A stretch of 64,000 bases of DNA from a bacterium HR33 (GTDB taxonomy: Bacteria; Gemmatimonadota; Gemmatimonadetes; Gemmatimonadales; GWC2-71-9), in NCBI GenBank assembly GCA_002923375.1, contig BEIJ01000002.1, positions 789,608-853,607 of the forward strand, written 5' to 3'. The first letter of the stretch is position 1. The number at the start of each line of letters is the position of its first letter. Below the pieces are notes generated by a model. The model saw nothing but the letters and a program-made list of their open reading frames with translations, had not been told where the DNA came from and did not search any database. The position numbers were made by a program, and so were the translations under genes. This document shows, piece by piece, positions 26,775 to 34,745 of this stretch.

Positions 26775-27178
26775 TGGAAGAGCGCGATTTGGAGCGAATG
26801 GCCCGGCGTTTGGGCCACGAGAGGGCCGAGGCCCTCGATCCAGAACGCGTGGCGCGAGGCGTCTTGGATCGGTTGCGAACCGAGGCGGCGCCCGGCAGAG
26901 CGCGGAGGGTGGTATGGTCTGCTCCGCAGCTGCTTCGCCTCGCCGCGGTGTTGGTGTTGTTCCTGGCCGGAGGCCTTCTCTTCTTGAGCCTGCCGCCGGC
27001 AGACAAGCCCGAGACTCGGATGGTGGCGGTACCGGAATTGTACGAACTTTCCGAGGACCAGCTAGTGGAGGTGCTCGATTCCCTTGCGCTCGAGGCCCCG
27101 GTGTTCGAACATGTGGTAGTCTTGAGCGATCTGGGCGAAGCGGAACTGCGCGAGCTTTTGAGAGCGATGGAGGGGTGA
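26771..27178 (+). CDS. Single-pass anti-sigma-like membrane protein
   Basis: A 135-residue protein: a charged N-terminal cytoplasmic part of about 50 residues, one transmembrane helix (about 53-75), and an acidic extracytoplasmic tail rich in leucine heptads. Its position directly after an ECF sigma gene, with an ATGA overlap, suggests an anti-sigma factor. No zinc-binding HxxxCxxC motif is present, so it is not of the ZAS type. Confidence 0.7.
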   Translation: MMEERDLERMARRLGHERAEALDPERVARGVLDRLRTEAAPGRARRVVWSAPQLLRLAAVLVLFLAGGLLFLSLPPADKPETRMVAVPELYELSEDQLVEVLDSLALEAPVFEHVVVLSDLGEAELRELLRAMEG

Positions 27179-27693
27179 TGGCCCGTTTTGTATCAGTGTT
27201 TTCCTGCTGGCTGGCGCTGGCGGCGCCGCTGAGCGCGGTTCTGGTCGCCCAGCAACCGCCGGCAGCGGAGCGTCTCAGACAGCAGATCGTGCAGCGATTC
27301 GTGGAAACCTACCGTACGCAGGCCGGTCTTACGGCGGAGCAGCAGGAAAAGTTCGGCGAGGTGTTTCGCCGCTCCATGCAGCGGAGGGAAGAGTTGCAGC
27401 GCCGCCAGCGGGAGCTGTGGCAGGCGTTGGAGGGCCAGATGCGGCCTGGGGTGGCGGCGGATCCCGATTCGGTGACCAAGCTGATGGACGCGATCTTGGC
27501 TAACAGCGCGGCGCTGGTGGAGCAGGCCAGGGCGGAACAGCGGGAGTATGCGACCTTCCTTACTCCGGTGCAGCGGGCGCAGTTGTTCATCATGTGGGAA
27601 CGGTTCCAGCGCCAGATCGAGCAGGTGCGGCGGCGGATGGGTCCCATGCGGGAGCCGGCGGGTGAGATAGACGTGGTGCGCCCGCCTGAGTGA
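27178..27693 (+). CDS. Periplasmic Spy/CpxP-like protein
   Basis: A 171-residue exported helical protein with a signal peptide ending near LVAQQ. Two LTxxQ-type motifs (LTAEQQEKF and LTPVQRAQL) in long Gln/Arg-rich helices are hallmarks of Spy/CpxP/ZraP periplasmic chaperones or metal sensors. The ATG at 27178 shares a base with the preceding stop (TGATG). It may act as the signal sensor of the sigma/anti-sigma pair. Confidence 0.78.
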   Translation: MARFVSVFSCWLALAAPLSAVLVAQQPPAAERLRQQIVQRFVETYRTQAGLTAEQQEKFGEVFRRSMQRREELQRRQRELWQALEGQMRPGVAADPDSVTKLMDAILANSAALVEQARAEQREYATFLTPVQRAQLFIMWERFQRQIEQVRRRMGPMREPAGEIDVVRPPE

Positions 27694-27931
27694 GAGAAGC
27701 GTAGGATTTCCACCGCTGCGGTTTTCTCTAGGTCGCTGGGCTTCGATCGCTCCTCCGGCTCGTACCCATCAGCGCTCGCTCGTATCGGGCGCCACCTATC
27801 GCTTCTACCCTAATCGCATACCACACCTCACCGAATTCGCCTACGGGCGTGCGGGGTTTGGTTTTTCCGCAGTCTTGCCACTTCGGCGGCCCGGGGCGCT
27901 CCTGATCTCTGGGCGCGGGGTTCGGGTATTG

Positions 27932-27959
27932 TTGAACCCTGCCTCCCAGGGTTTAATTT
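27932..27959 (+). promoter_or_regulatory. Promoter of tRNA-Leu with internal hairpin
   Basis: TTGAAC at 27932, a 16-bp spacer and TAATTT at 27954-27959 lie 15 bp before the tRNA. A perfect 7-bp inverted repeat (AACCCTG/CAGGGTT, 27935-27953) fills the spacer. The rest of 27694-27931 holds no feature I recognise. Confidence 0.45.
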
Positions 27960-27974
27960 ACTGCTAGTGGTGTA

Positions 27975-28057
27975 GCCCGAGTGGCGGAATGGCAGACGCG
28001 CCGGACTCAAAATCCGGTGGGGGCAACCCCGTGAGAGTTCGACTCTCTCCTCGGGCA
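27975..28057 (+). tRNA. tRNA-Leu (anticodon CAA)
   Basis: An 83-base cloverleaf. The acceptor arm GCCCGAG pairs with CTCGGGC. The D-arm contains TGGCGGAATGGCAGA. The anticodon stem CCGGA/TCCGG encloses loop CTCAAAA, giving anticodon CAA for TTG codons. A class II variable arm (GGGGGCAACCCC) and the T-loop TTCGACT follow. CCA is not encoded. Its 3' half is repeated at 31440, marking it as an integration site. Confidence 0.95.
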
Positions 28058-28062
28058 TCGTT
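28006..28062 (+). repeat. attL-like direct repeat within tRNA-Leu
   Basis: A 57-bp stretch from the anticodon loop to 5 bp beyond the tRNA end, matched at 31440-31496 in direct orientation with one mismatch (position 11, g versus a). It is the left boundary of the integrative element. Confidence 0.88.
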
Positions 28063-28096
28063 GTAAGACAAGCACTTACGGATTTTATCCCCATCG

Positions 28097-28440
28097 CTAC
28101 CTGGCCTCCACAGTCCGAAACTGTCCCCGAATTGTCCCCAAACTCGCCAGTTTCTGCACTCCCTCGGCCAGGTCCCGTTCGTTCACGATGTCGTAGCGAT
28201 CGAACACCGAGCGGGTCTTGTGTCCGGTCAGGGCCATAGCCACCCGTTCCGGCACTCCTGCGCGAACGAGGTTCCTTGCAGCCGTCCGGCGCAGGTCGTG
28301 GAACGTTTGTCCCAGTAGCTGGGGGCGAACCACCACCTTCTTGCCGTTCCGGATTTCGGCGGCCGCTGCTCTTCGAGCAGGGCCCGGAGCCTCGAGGTGC
28401 TGGCGACCGGCGGGTTCTCACGGGCGAACACATCGGCTCG
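28097..28440 (-). pseudogene. Tyrosine recombinase (integrase) C-terminal remnant
   Basis: The segment 28336-28097 encodes the catalytic core end of a tyrosine integrase: [20 protein letters not shown] with the Arg, [15 protein letters not shown] with His and the Tyr nucleophile. Immediately upstream, residues [17 protein letters not shown] continue the protein in another frame (28228-28431), showing at least one frameshift. The N-terminal arm-binding domain is missing. It reads toward the tRNA, as usual for an integrase beside its att site. Confidence 0.82.
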
Positions 28441-28549
28441 CAGTCCTCCTCATTGGGTCTGCCGCTGCCACCTATACTGCTCGCGGACGTGTGCAAGGAA
28501 CTCGCGGTTGGATTCATACTGCCTTCCGTCAGATCTTAGCGCGGTTCAC

Positions 28550-28960
28550 GAGTACGCCCATGCGGTTTTGGACGCCGATGTGGCAGCCGAGGCGCGCTCC
28601 GTGGAGCCGCGCCGGCGGGCGAGCTGCCGCGCGGGATTTGGGTGCCGATTGCGAGACGAAGCGGCGGTCCATCGGCCAAACGGAAGTCCTCGCCATGGAG
28701 GGTTATCGGTGTTGGAGGCGCGGGAGCTCGAGCTCGTCATCAAGCCCGCGGTTCGCACCCAGCTCGTTTCTGCCGATACGCGGGGGCTGGTCGAGGGTGC
28801 GATCGCGGCGGGTAGGATCTTGGTAATCCACGTGAAGGTAAACGACAAGGCCGAGCTGGACGCGCTGGTTGAGTGGAGCGAGCTAGTGGATGACGGCGAG
28901 GCCGGGTGCCACGAGGGATCCCCTCGGTTCGCGACCTGTTGGATGCGCCGGGCGCGTAAG
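28550..28960 (+). pseudogene. Possible degenerate PIN-domain gene
   Basis: From about 28700 the plus strand encodes LEARELELVIKPAVRTQLVS, then RGLVEGAIAAGRILV and LDALVEWSELVDDGEAG, a pattern reminiscent of the second half of PIN-domain toxins. The region upstream lacks a coherent N-terminal domain. Evidence is limited; apart from this I see no gene between 28441 and 29021. Confidence 0.3.
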
Positions 28961-29021
28961 CAGGGCCGACAGCCCGCCGCCGAGCCCGGTTGAATGAAGT
29001 AAGCGGCTATTTGCTAGAGCT

Positions 29022-29438
29022 TCACTTCTCCCGCGGCCGCCACAGGGGCGTACCCAGCACGCGGAAGTGCTCGTCGTAGGTCCACACTTCGAGATGCAAT
29101 CGCTCGGCGAGCACTGAAGCCACCGCGTCGAACAGGGACATAGGAAGGTCGGCGTGGGCTCCGAGCCGGGCGAGAGCCTGGCGGTAGTCTTGGAGAGAGG
29201 GATTCAAAAGCGCCGCGCCGGCGAGAAGCTCCTGGCCGAATCGGACCGCGCGCCTACTCCCTAAACGGTACAGCACCAAGGTGTACGCTTCGGCAAAGGT
29301 GGGGTACGCGACGGCGACCCCTATTTCCTGTCGCGCAAGTAGGTCCAGCTCCGCGCGGGCTCTGGCGTGGTACTGGTCGTCCGGGTCCACAGCCGCATAG
29401 AGCGGTCCGGTGTCGGCCAGCACTACGCGGGCCCGCAC
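29022..29438 (-). CDS. PIN-domain toxin (VapC-like)
   Basis: A 138-residue PIN domain. The first acidic ligand is in VVLADTGPLYA, the second in FAEAYTLVL, and SLFDAVASVLAERL with VWTYDEHF supplies the remaining acids. The family cleaves RNA, often tRNA. The start codon at 29438 is a short distance after the antitoxin stop at 29445. It is intact and may be what keeps the remnant element in place. Confidence 0.82.
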   Translation of the reverse strand: MRARVVLADTGPLYAAVDPDDQYHARARAELDLLARQEIGVAVAYPTFAEAYTLVLYRLGSRRAVRFGQELLAGAALLNPSLQDYRQALARLGAHADLPMSLFDAVASVLAERLHLEVWTYDEHFRVLGTPLWRPREK

Positions 29439-29444
29439 GCCGGT

Positions 29445-29681
29445 CTACCCGGCTAGCACCGCGTCGTGATCGGTGCTGGTAGAGCGCGTTCCGCTCCCCC
29501 GGCGAGCGGGCGTGAGCTTGAGTCGCTTGGCCGCGCCCGGCAAGTAGCCGCGCTCCGCCAGGAACGCCGCCAGCGCGTCGTGGACGACGGACGTCAAAGA
29601 GGGTACCGGGCGTTGGTCGGCGAGGTACGCCTCCAACGCAGGCGCGATGTCGTCCGGGATAGTCACCGTAGCACGTCTCAT
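29445..29681 (-). CDS. Ribbon-helix-helix antitoxin (VapB-like)
   Basis: A 78-residue protein opening with RRATVTIPDDIAPALEAYLA, the strand and first helix of a ribbon-helix-helix fold, followed by VVHDALAAFLAERGY and a basic tail that would contact the toxin. ATG 29681 is chosen at the domain edge, but the frame is open 77 codons further upstream into a DUF932-like fragment, so a longer fusion protein is possible. Confidence 0.72.
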   Translation of the reverse strand: MRRATVTIPDDIAPALEAYLADQRPVPSLTSVVHDALAAFLAERGYLPGAAKRLKLTPARRGSGTRSTSTDHDAVLAG

Positions 29682-29912
29682 GGACCTGCATGTTATCACC
29701 ATTTGGTGAAGAACGCAAGTAACCCGCCCTCGAGCGTGATTGTTCGACAGCAGGCCGTAGGGGACAACTTCTTCGGCGAAGACCTCCGACACCGCCGGGT
29801 CCGTCAGCTTGAAGCGGACCAGCATCCACACGTCGCGCCCGCCCCGTAGCGCCCCGGCGGTCTCGATGTCGGCGAGGCCATTGTCGATCAGGGCTGCAAG
29901 ATCCGATGGCAT
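29682..29912 (-). pseudogene. DUF932 (phage/plasmid-related) fragment in frame with antitoxin
   Basis: Residues GLADIETAGALRGGRDVWML, VVPYGLLSNNHARGRV and the following VITC resemble the middle of DUF932/TIGR03299-type proteins (GRxVFxLxRL ... YLLLxNSHDG ... VVC). Only about 75 residues remain, with neither end of the domain. The frame runs without a stop into the ribbon-helix-helix antitoxin. Confidence 0.55.
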
Positions 29913-30166
29913 GGCGCTGACCCTCTGTGCGACACGACGCCAAGATGCCCGTCAGCAATCACTGCGGCTAGAGACCCAGGGGGCGTTTGGACCTGCCCGG
30001 CAACCCCGCTAGCAGCCAAGCACCGCACCGGTCCTCGGAGCAGAGGGAGTGGTGGGCGTAAAGATGGCCCCCGTTGCTACGGAACGTGGGGCGAATGCAC
30101 TCACCCTGCTAGCGGGGTCCCCCCGCGAACTCGTATACTGGATAGAGAAGCGCTGCTGGGGGCTAT

Positions 30167-30598
30167 ATGATGCTTACGGCATTCACCACACGGTTTGGCT
30201 TCCTTGTCGTATCAGCGGTCCTGTCTGCGGGGGCCCACCTCCGTGCCCAAGAAATCGGTCGAATCTGGACCCCTGAAGAAGCACGGGCGCACGTCGGAGA
30301 AACCGGCACAGTCTGCGGAGCGGTAGCCAGCGCTCGCTACGCCGCCCAAAGCCGCGGCCGGCCGACGTTCCTAAACCTCGGCCGGCCCTATCCGAACCAG
30401 ATTTTCACTGTCGTGATCTGGGGTGAGAACCGGGCCAAATTTCAACCGCCTCCCGAAACTTTTTACATGGGCAAGAAAATCTGCGTCACGGGCCGCGTCA
30501 CGGAGTTCCGGGGGGTGCCGGAGATAGTGGTCAGCTCACCGGATGCGATACGCGTGGAAGGAATACCCGGTAACCGTCGGGACCGTACACGGCTTTGA
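30167..30598 (+). CDS. Exported OB-fold-like protein
   Basis: A 143-residue protein with a signal peptide (cleavage near LRAQE). The mature part has WTPEEARAHVGETGTVCGAV, FTVVIWGENRAKF and KKICVTGRVTEFRGVPEIVV, the strand pattern of small OB-fold nucleic-acid-binding-like domains that occur in exported bacterial proteins. Function is unknown. It lies inside the integrated element. Confidence 0.6.
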   Translation: MMLTAFTTRFGFLVVSAVLSAGAHLRAQEIGRIWTPEEARAHVGETGTVCGAVASARYAAQSRGRPTFLNLGRPYPNQIFTVVIWGENRAKFQPPPETFYMGKKICVTGRVTEFRGVPEIVVSSPDAIRVEGIPGNRRDRTRL

Positions 30599-30676
30599 CC
30601 AGCTAACGTGGCCAGTCGGTCCCGGACCTCCCGCGTCGTTCGGTTGGTAAATTTACATGGCAATTGGTAGATTCAC

Positions 30677-30985
30677 ATGGCAATCGGCAGGGACCATGCG
30701 GCCAGTATTGCGCTAGAGTATCTGCTGCAAGCTGACAAGAGAAATCCAGCGGCTGTCGGGGAGCGCTCGGCCAAGGCGAGCGTCAGGATCGGGCACGTAT
30801 TTTCGCTTGACGAGATTCCGTTCCGGGCCCCTCTTATCTATGGCTTCGATGCTGATGCCCTCCGGGAATGCTGGATAGCGCACGTAGACCGCGGGTTCAG
30901 GGCGATCGCCAGCAGCGAAATCATTCTGGTTTCAAAAGAAACCGACAAGGTACTTTACCACGGACCCGCTGGCGACGAAGGGTAG
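30677..30985 (+). CDS. Small hypothetical protein, YrhB/Imm35-like
   Basis: A 102-residue protein. A helical start (HAASIALEYLLQ) is followed by strands, ending EIILVSKETDKVLYHGPAGDEG. The tail resembles small PepSY/YrhB or immunity-type proteins that end in VDKxTGxVLYxG. Similarity is weak, and it may be a stranded cargo gene of the element. Confidence 0.5.
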   Translation: MAIGRDHAASIALEYLLQADKRNPAAVGERSAKASVRIGHVFSLDEIPFRAPLIYGFDADALRECWIAHVDRGFRAIASSEIILVSKETDKVLYHGPAGDEG

Positions 30986-31176
30986 CCCTCGTGTTCTTCA
31001 CAGCGCCTCCTGAGAGCATTACCAGCTCCCACTGGATTTAGAATCCTGCTCGGGATCCAGAGCGGACGTGCGCAGGCAGAGCTCCTGCGCGCCGGCCGGC
31101 TCGCTTTGCCGACCGCCGCCCACCCGGCGGGTCATGCGCAAAACCTCCAAGCGCTGGAGCGGGTCAAGAACCCCTC

Positions 31177-31233
31177 GGACAAAACGGACAAAAACCGGGC
31201 CGCCGGACTTTTGTCCGTTCTGTCCATTTTGTC
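31177..31233. repeat. GGACAAAA tandem and inverted repeats (hairpin)
   Basis: Two tandem GGACAAAA-type octamers (31177-31193) are followed after 15 bases by an inverted copy (31209-31225, 16 of 17 pairing) and one more TTTTGTCC. The DNA could form a 17-bp hairpin. No gene is convincing between 30986 and 31439. Confidence 0.6.
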
Positions 31234-31439
31234 CACAGAAAAAGCTCCGAGCCGGGAGCATACCGGCCCGGTGAAGCACCCTGTCCCACTGTCCCCTAAA
31301 TGTCCCCGTACTCTAGGCCACTAGAGGCAAAGCCTGTCTCAGGGAGGATTGTTGACACACTCCGTAACCCCTTGCTAGAGCCCCACCTGGACGCCAGTTT
31401 TGCTCTCTTGTCACTACCTGCGAAACGGTTATCTTTGAC

Positions 31440-31496
31440 CTCAAAATCCAGTGGGGGCAACCCCGTGAGAGTTCGACTCTCTCCTCGGGCATCGTT
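31440..31496 (+). repeat. attR-like copy of tRNA-Leu 3' half
   Basis: A 57-bp direct repeat of 28006-28062 (56/57 identical). It holds the anticodon loop, variable arm and T-arm but no 5' half, so it is not a functional tRNA. It marks the right end of the integrated element. Confidence 0.88.
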
Positions 31497-31567
31497 CGTT
31501 GCCGCCATTGCCGGACCGGCGAATCGCCGGAATCTCTGCGGCCTATTCGGCTACGAAAAGCCGCGGT

Positions 31568-33814
31568 TTATCGTGTTCCGTGCACAATAACAACATGCCC
31601 TACGGCGAACACGTCAGTGCCGCTGGTTCCCCACACGCCGTACAGCGATGCATCCGTCCAGCTTGTCTGCGGCGACCAGCCCGTGCCGTCGTAATGCAGA
31701 ATCGTACCGGAGTCACCAACAGCGAACACGTCGGTGGTTGAGGTGCCCCAGACGGCCCACAGCGATTCAACCGTCCCGCTTGTCTGCAGGGACCAGCTGG
31801 TGCCGTCGTAGTGCAGGATTGTACCCAAGTCGCCTACAGCGAACACGTCGGTGCCCGAGCTACCCCAGACGCCGTTTAGATATTCCGTAGTCCCGCTCGC
31901 CTGCAGTGACCAGCTGGTGCCGTCGTAGTGCAGGATCGTACCGAAGCCTCCTACAGCGAACACGTCGGTGCCCGAGCTGCCCCAGACGCCGTATAGATAT
32001 TCCGTAGTCCCGCTCGCCTGCGGCGACCAGCTGGTGCCGTCGTAGTGCAGGATCGTACCGAAGCCTCCTACGGCGAACACGTCATTGCTCGATGCGCCCC
32101 AGATCCCAAACAGATCTTCTCCTGTCCCACTGGTCTGTGGTGACCAGCCGGTGCCGTCGTAACGCAGAATAGTGCCTTGTTCGCCTACGACGAACACATG
32201 AGTGCCCGAGGCTCCCCACACGCCGTTCAGGCCTACACCGCTCTCCGTCACAGTCTGTGGCGACCAGCTTGCGCCATCGTAGTGCAGAATGCGACCGAGA
32301 TCTCCTACGGCGAAGACGTCGCTACCAGACGCACCCCATACGGCGTTCGGCCCAAATTCAATCCCAACTGGCTCCGGCGACCAACCCGTGCCATCGTAAC
32401 GCAGAATTGTGCCATCGCCGAGTGCGAAGACTGGACCGGCCGGAACTCCCCCAACCCCGTACAGGAAGTTGGACGTACCACTAGTCTGCTGCGACCACTC
32501 AGCACCGTTGTAATGAAGGATCCTGCCACCGTACCCTACGGCGAACACGTCGGTGCCCGAGCCGCCCCAGACGCCGTACAGGGTCGCGGTGGTACTGGTC
32601 CCCGACCAGCTGAACCCATCGTAATGGAGAATTATGCCTTCGAAGGCAGTGGGGCCACTCCCCACGGCGAACACGTCCGTGCCCGAGCTGGCCCAGACGC
32701 CGTTCAGGCGAAAGGTCGTCCCGCTCGTCTGCGGCGACCAGCTGGTGCCGTCGTAGTGGAGAATGGTACCGTTCCAGCCCACGGCGAAGACATCGGTGCC
32801 CGAGCTGCCCCAGACAGAAGTCAGATGAGCGGTCGTGCCGCTCGTCTGCGCCGACCAACTGCTGCCGTCGTAATGAAGAATCGTGCCGTTGTCGCCGACG
32901 GCGAAAATGTCCGCTCCAGAAGCTCCCCAGACGGCCCGCAAGTGTTCTGCCGTCCCACTGTTCTGCCGCGTCCAGCTCAGGCCATCGTAATGAACAATGG
33001 TACCGTTGCCGCCCACAACGAACACGTCCGCAGCCGAGGCGGCCCATACGCTGTAAAGCGAAGCATTCGCCACACCCTGCGGGGTCCAGCTCACCCCGTC
33101 GTAGTGAAGGACGCTGCCCTCGCTGCTTACCACGAAGACATCCGTCCCCGAGACCCCCCAAACCGCCCAGTATATTCCCCCCGTCTCTTGCGTAACCCAC
33201 CGCAGCACACTGTGCTCCTCGAGCAGGTCAGCGCTGACCAGCACTTCAAAGGTGAACGCTGTCACCTCTCCCGATACGCTCCACTGCCAAGTCTTCGCAG
33301 CCGAAACGTCACCACTCTGAAGGATTGCGACATACTCGAAATAAGGCTGGTTCGCTGCAGTGAAAGTTCCCGTACCGTCGGCATTGACCACCTCCACCGT
33401 ACCCGTACCACCGGTCACCGTGGGACCGGAATGGAAGAAAACCTTGATCCCGGTTACCGTGCTTCCGTCCGGGGTACCCATGGCATGCACCACCAGATTC
33501 TGCACGCTAACATCGGCCTGAAATATCCCGCTCAACCCATCATAACTAACATTGCTCGAGCGCAGCGCCACATAGATACCCTGGCCGCCCAAGGTGACCG
33601 CCAGAGAAAGACCGGGAGCGAGATCGACCCTGGGCGCGCTGCACTCAAGGGTGCCCGCCCGCACCCTGGCGGTGCAGGCGATCCGCTGCAGCACACCCTC
33701 GGGCAACGGCTGGGGACCACTAGGACCCTCGGCATCGAAACACCCGCCAGCCAACAACAAGACGAGCACGCCGCCAGCGCGGCGCCATGGAAACCGATCT
33801 AGCACGCGCTTCAC
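31568..33814 (-). CDS. Lipoprotein with 14 propeller-type repeats
   Basis: A 748-residue protein with a lipoprotein signal (lipobox ending AGGC, about residue 25), a beta-sandwich-like region to about residue 200, then fourteen repeats of about 39 residues of the form WGxSGTDVFAVG-x-GTILHYDG-SW. The repeats resemble WD/Kelch-like propeller blades and probably form one or two surface propellers. Repeats 10-12 are nearly identical at the DNA level (117-bp period around 31780-32110), which shows recent expansion. The C-terminus lies 71 bp from attR, and the last blade is cut short. Confidence 0.85.
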   Translation of the reverse strand: MKRVLDRFPWRRAGGVLVLLLAGGCFDAEGPSGPQPLPEGVLQRIACTARVRAGTLECSAPRVDLAPGLSLAVTLGGQGIYVALRSSNVSYDGLSGIFQADVSVQNLVVHAMGTPDGSTVTGIKVFFHSGPTVTGGTGTVEVVNADGTGTFTAANQPYFEYVAILQSGDVSAAKTWQWSVSGEVTAFTFEVLVSADLLEEHSVLRWVTQETGGIYWAVWGVSGTDVFVVSSEGSVLHYDGVSWTPQGVANASLYSVWAASAADVFVVGGNGTIVHYDGLSWTRQNSGTAEHLRAVWGASGADIFAVGDNGTILHYDGSSWSAQTSGTTAHLTSVWGSSGTDVFAVGWNGTILHYDGTSWSPQTSGTTFRLNGVWASSGTDVFAVGSGPTAFEGIILHYDGFSWSGTSTTATLYGVWGGSGTDVFAVGYGGRILHYNGAEWSQQTSGTSNFLYGVGGVPAGPVFALGDGTILRYDGTGWSPEPVGIEFGPNAVWGASGSDVFAVGDLGRILHYDGASWSPQTVTESGVGLNGVWGASGTHVFVVGEQGTILRYDGTGWSPQTSGTGEDLFGIWGASSNDVFAVGGFGTILHYDGTSWSPQASGTTEYLYGVWGSSGTDVFAVGGFGTILHYDGTSWSLQASGTTEYLNGVWGSSGTDVFAVGDLGTILHYDGTSWSLQTSGTVESLWAVWGTSTTDVFAVGDSGTILHYDGTGWSPQTSWTDASLYGVWGTSGTDVFAVGHVVIVHGTR

Positions 33815-34039
33815 GATGCCACCTCTCGGCTGACCCCTCTATGCTGTTAACGCGAGAAACTCAGCCCAACCTGATCAGGGCGTCTTGAGGGGTTCCCAGG
33901 CGGCGCATGGCGCCAAGAGCCTAAAGCCGTTATAATTGCCGCTAAGTCAGTGAGATAGACACCCGGCGGGCAGGGGCGCGTCGCACCCCCGGAGGTGTCG
34001 ATCTGAAGCCAAAGCCCAACTCAGAATGAGAGCCGATCG

Positions 34040-34453
34040 TTGCGAATCGCCATCCCCGTCCTCACGCTCTCTCTGACCTGCTCCACAGGCTGCTACTCGT
34101 GGGTCGCAATCCAACCCCAAGAACTGGCGACCGCACCCGAACCGGCCACCGTCAGAGTGACCCTGGGACGCGGAGATGTAGTAGTACTAGAACAGGCTGC
34201 ACTGTACGGAGACACGCTGGTGGGACGGGAAACCACCGGCGAAAGAACCGGTCGCAACGCGGAGGGGCAGCGCGTGAGACAAACCCTGTTCCGCGTGCTC
34301 CGCGTGCCATTCAGCGAGATTGCGGAACTGGAACTCCGGCGCTTCGATACCGGGAAAACCATCGGCCGGTCCATCGCGGTGGGTATCCCCCTGGCGGTGG
34401 TACTGGCCACCCTGATAGGAGAGATCCTGGACCGGCCGGCGTCGGGCTTCTAA
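34040..34453 (+). CDS. Small lipoprotein of unknown function
   Basis: A 137-residue protein with a TTG start, a signal ending in CSTGC (lipobox-like), a mature beta-rich part (VRVTLGRGDVVVLEQAALYG) and a C-terminal hydrophobic helix with IGRSIAVGIPLAVVLATLIG. No family is recognised. It is convergent with the mini basic gene that begins one base after its stop. Confidence 0.6.
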   Translation: MRIAIPVLTLSLTCSTGCYSWVAIQPQELATAPEPATVRVTLGRGDVVVLEQAALYGDTLVGRETTGERTGRNAEGQRVRQTLFRVLRVPFSEIAELELRRFDTGKTIGRSIAVGIPLAVVLATLIGEILDRPASGF

Positions 34454-34555
34454 CTACTTCTTTCTAATCTTCTGTTTCTTCCTCCGCTTCCTCATCATCT
34501 TGCGGCGCTTGCTCCCGATCTTGCGCCTGCCGCGATGTTTTTTGGGATAACCCAT
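34454..34555 (-). CDS. AURKAIP1/COX24-like mini basic protein
   Basis: A 33-residue, extremely Lys/Arg-rich protein: MGYPKKHRGRRKIGSK, then RRKMMRKRRKKQKIRKK. ATG 34555 is preceded by GGAGG nine bases upstream. Size and composition match the bacterial COX24/AURKAIP1-domain proteins (small ribosome-associated basic peptides of the mS38/bTHX type). Ribosome association is inferred from the family; the short length makes the assignment tentative. Confidence 0.7.
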   Translation of the reverse strand: MGYPKKHRGRRKIGSKRRKMMRKRRKKQKIRKK

Positions 34556-34745
34556 TCCTCTTTACCTCCATTCACTAACGTTCCGTCGGCCGCAACATCC
34601 CTTGGGCCGTCAAAAAGGCGGCGCCCTCAGAATAACTAACCGGTGAGGGCGTGCAAGGGGCTCGCTAGCAACACCCGATGGAATCCGTCTCTTGACAAAG
34701 GATGCGGCCGACCGTATCGTAGGACCTCGTTCTGGGATAGGCGCC

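Larger units (their letters stand above)
28006..31496 (+). mobile_element. Decayed tRNA-Leu-integrated element, about 3.4 kb
   Basis: The element is bounded by 57-bp direct repeats of the tRNA-Leu 3' half. It contains, from the left, a broken tyrosine integrase next to attL, a possible PIN remnant, a VapBC-like pair, a DUF932 remnant, a secreted OB-fold protein, a small immunity-like protein and a hairpin array. No intact integrase, replication or transfer gene remains, so it is probably a fixed remnant. Confidence 0.8.

Noticed and set aside
31440-31496. Second tRNA-Leu gene
   Set aside because: Only the 3' half is present; the acceptor 5' strand and D-arm are missing, so it is an att copy.
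31568-33100. Possible CRISPR array because of regular repeats
   Set aside because: The 117-bp period is a multiple of three, the repeats encode propeller blades in one open frame, and no unique spacers separate short repeats.
33931-33936. TATAAT as a promoter for 34040 lipoprotein
   Set aside because: No recognisable -35 at suitable spacing and the start codon is more than 100 bp away, so support is too weak.
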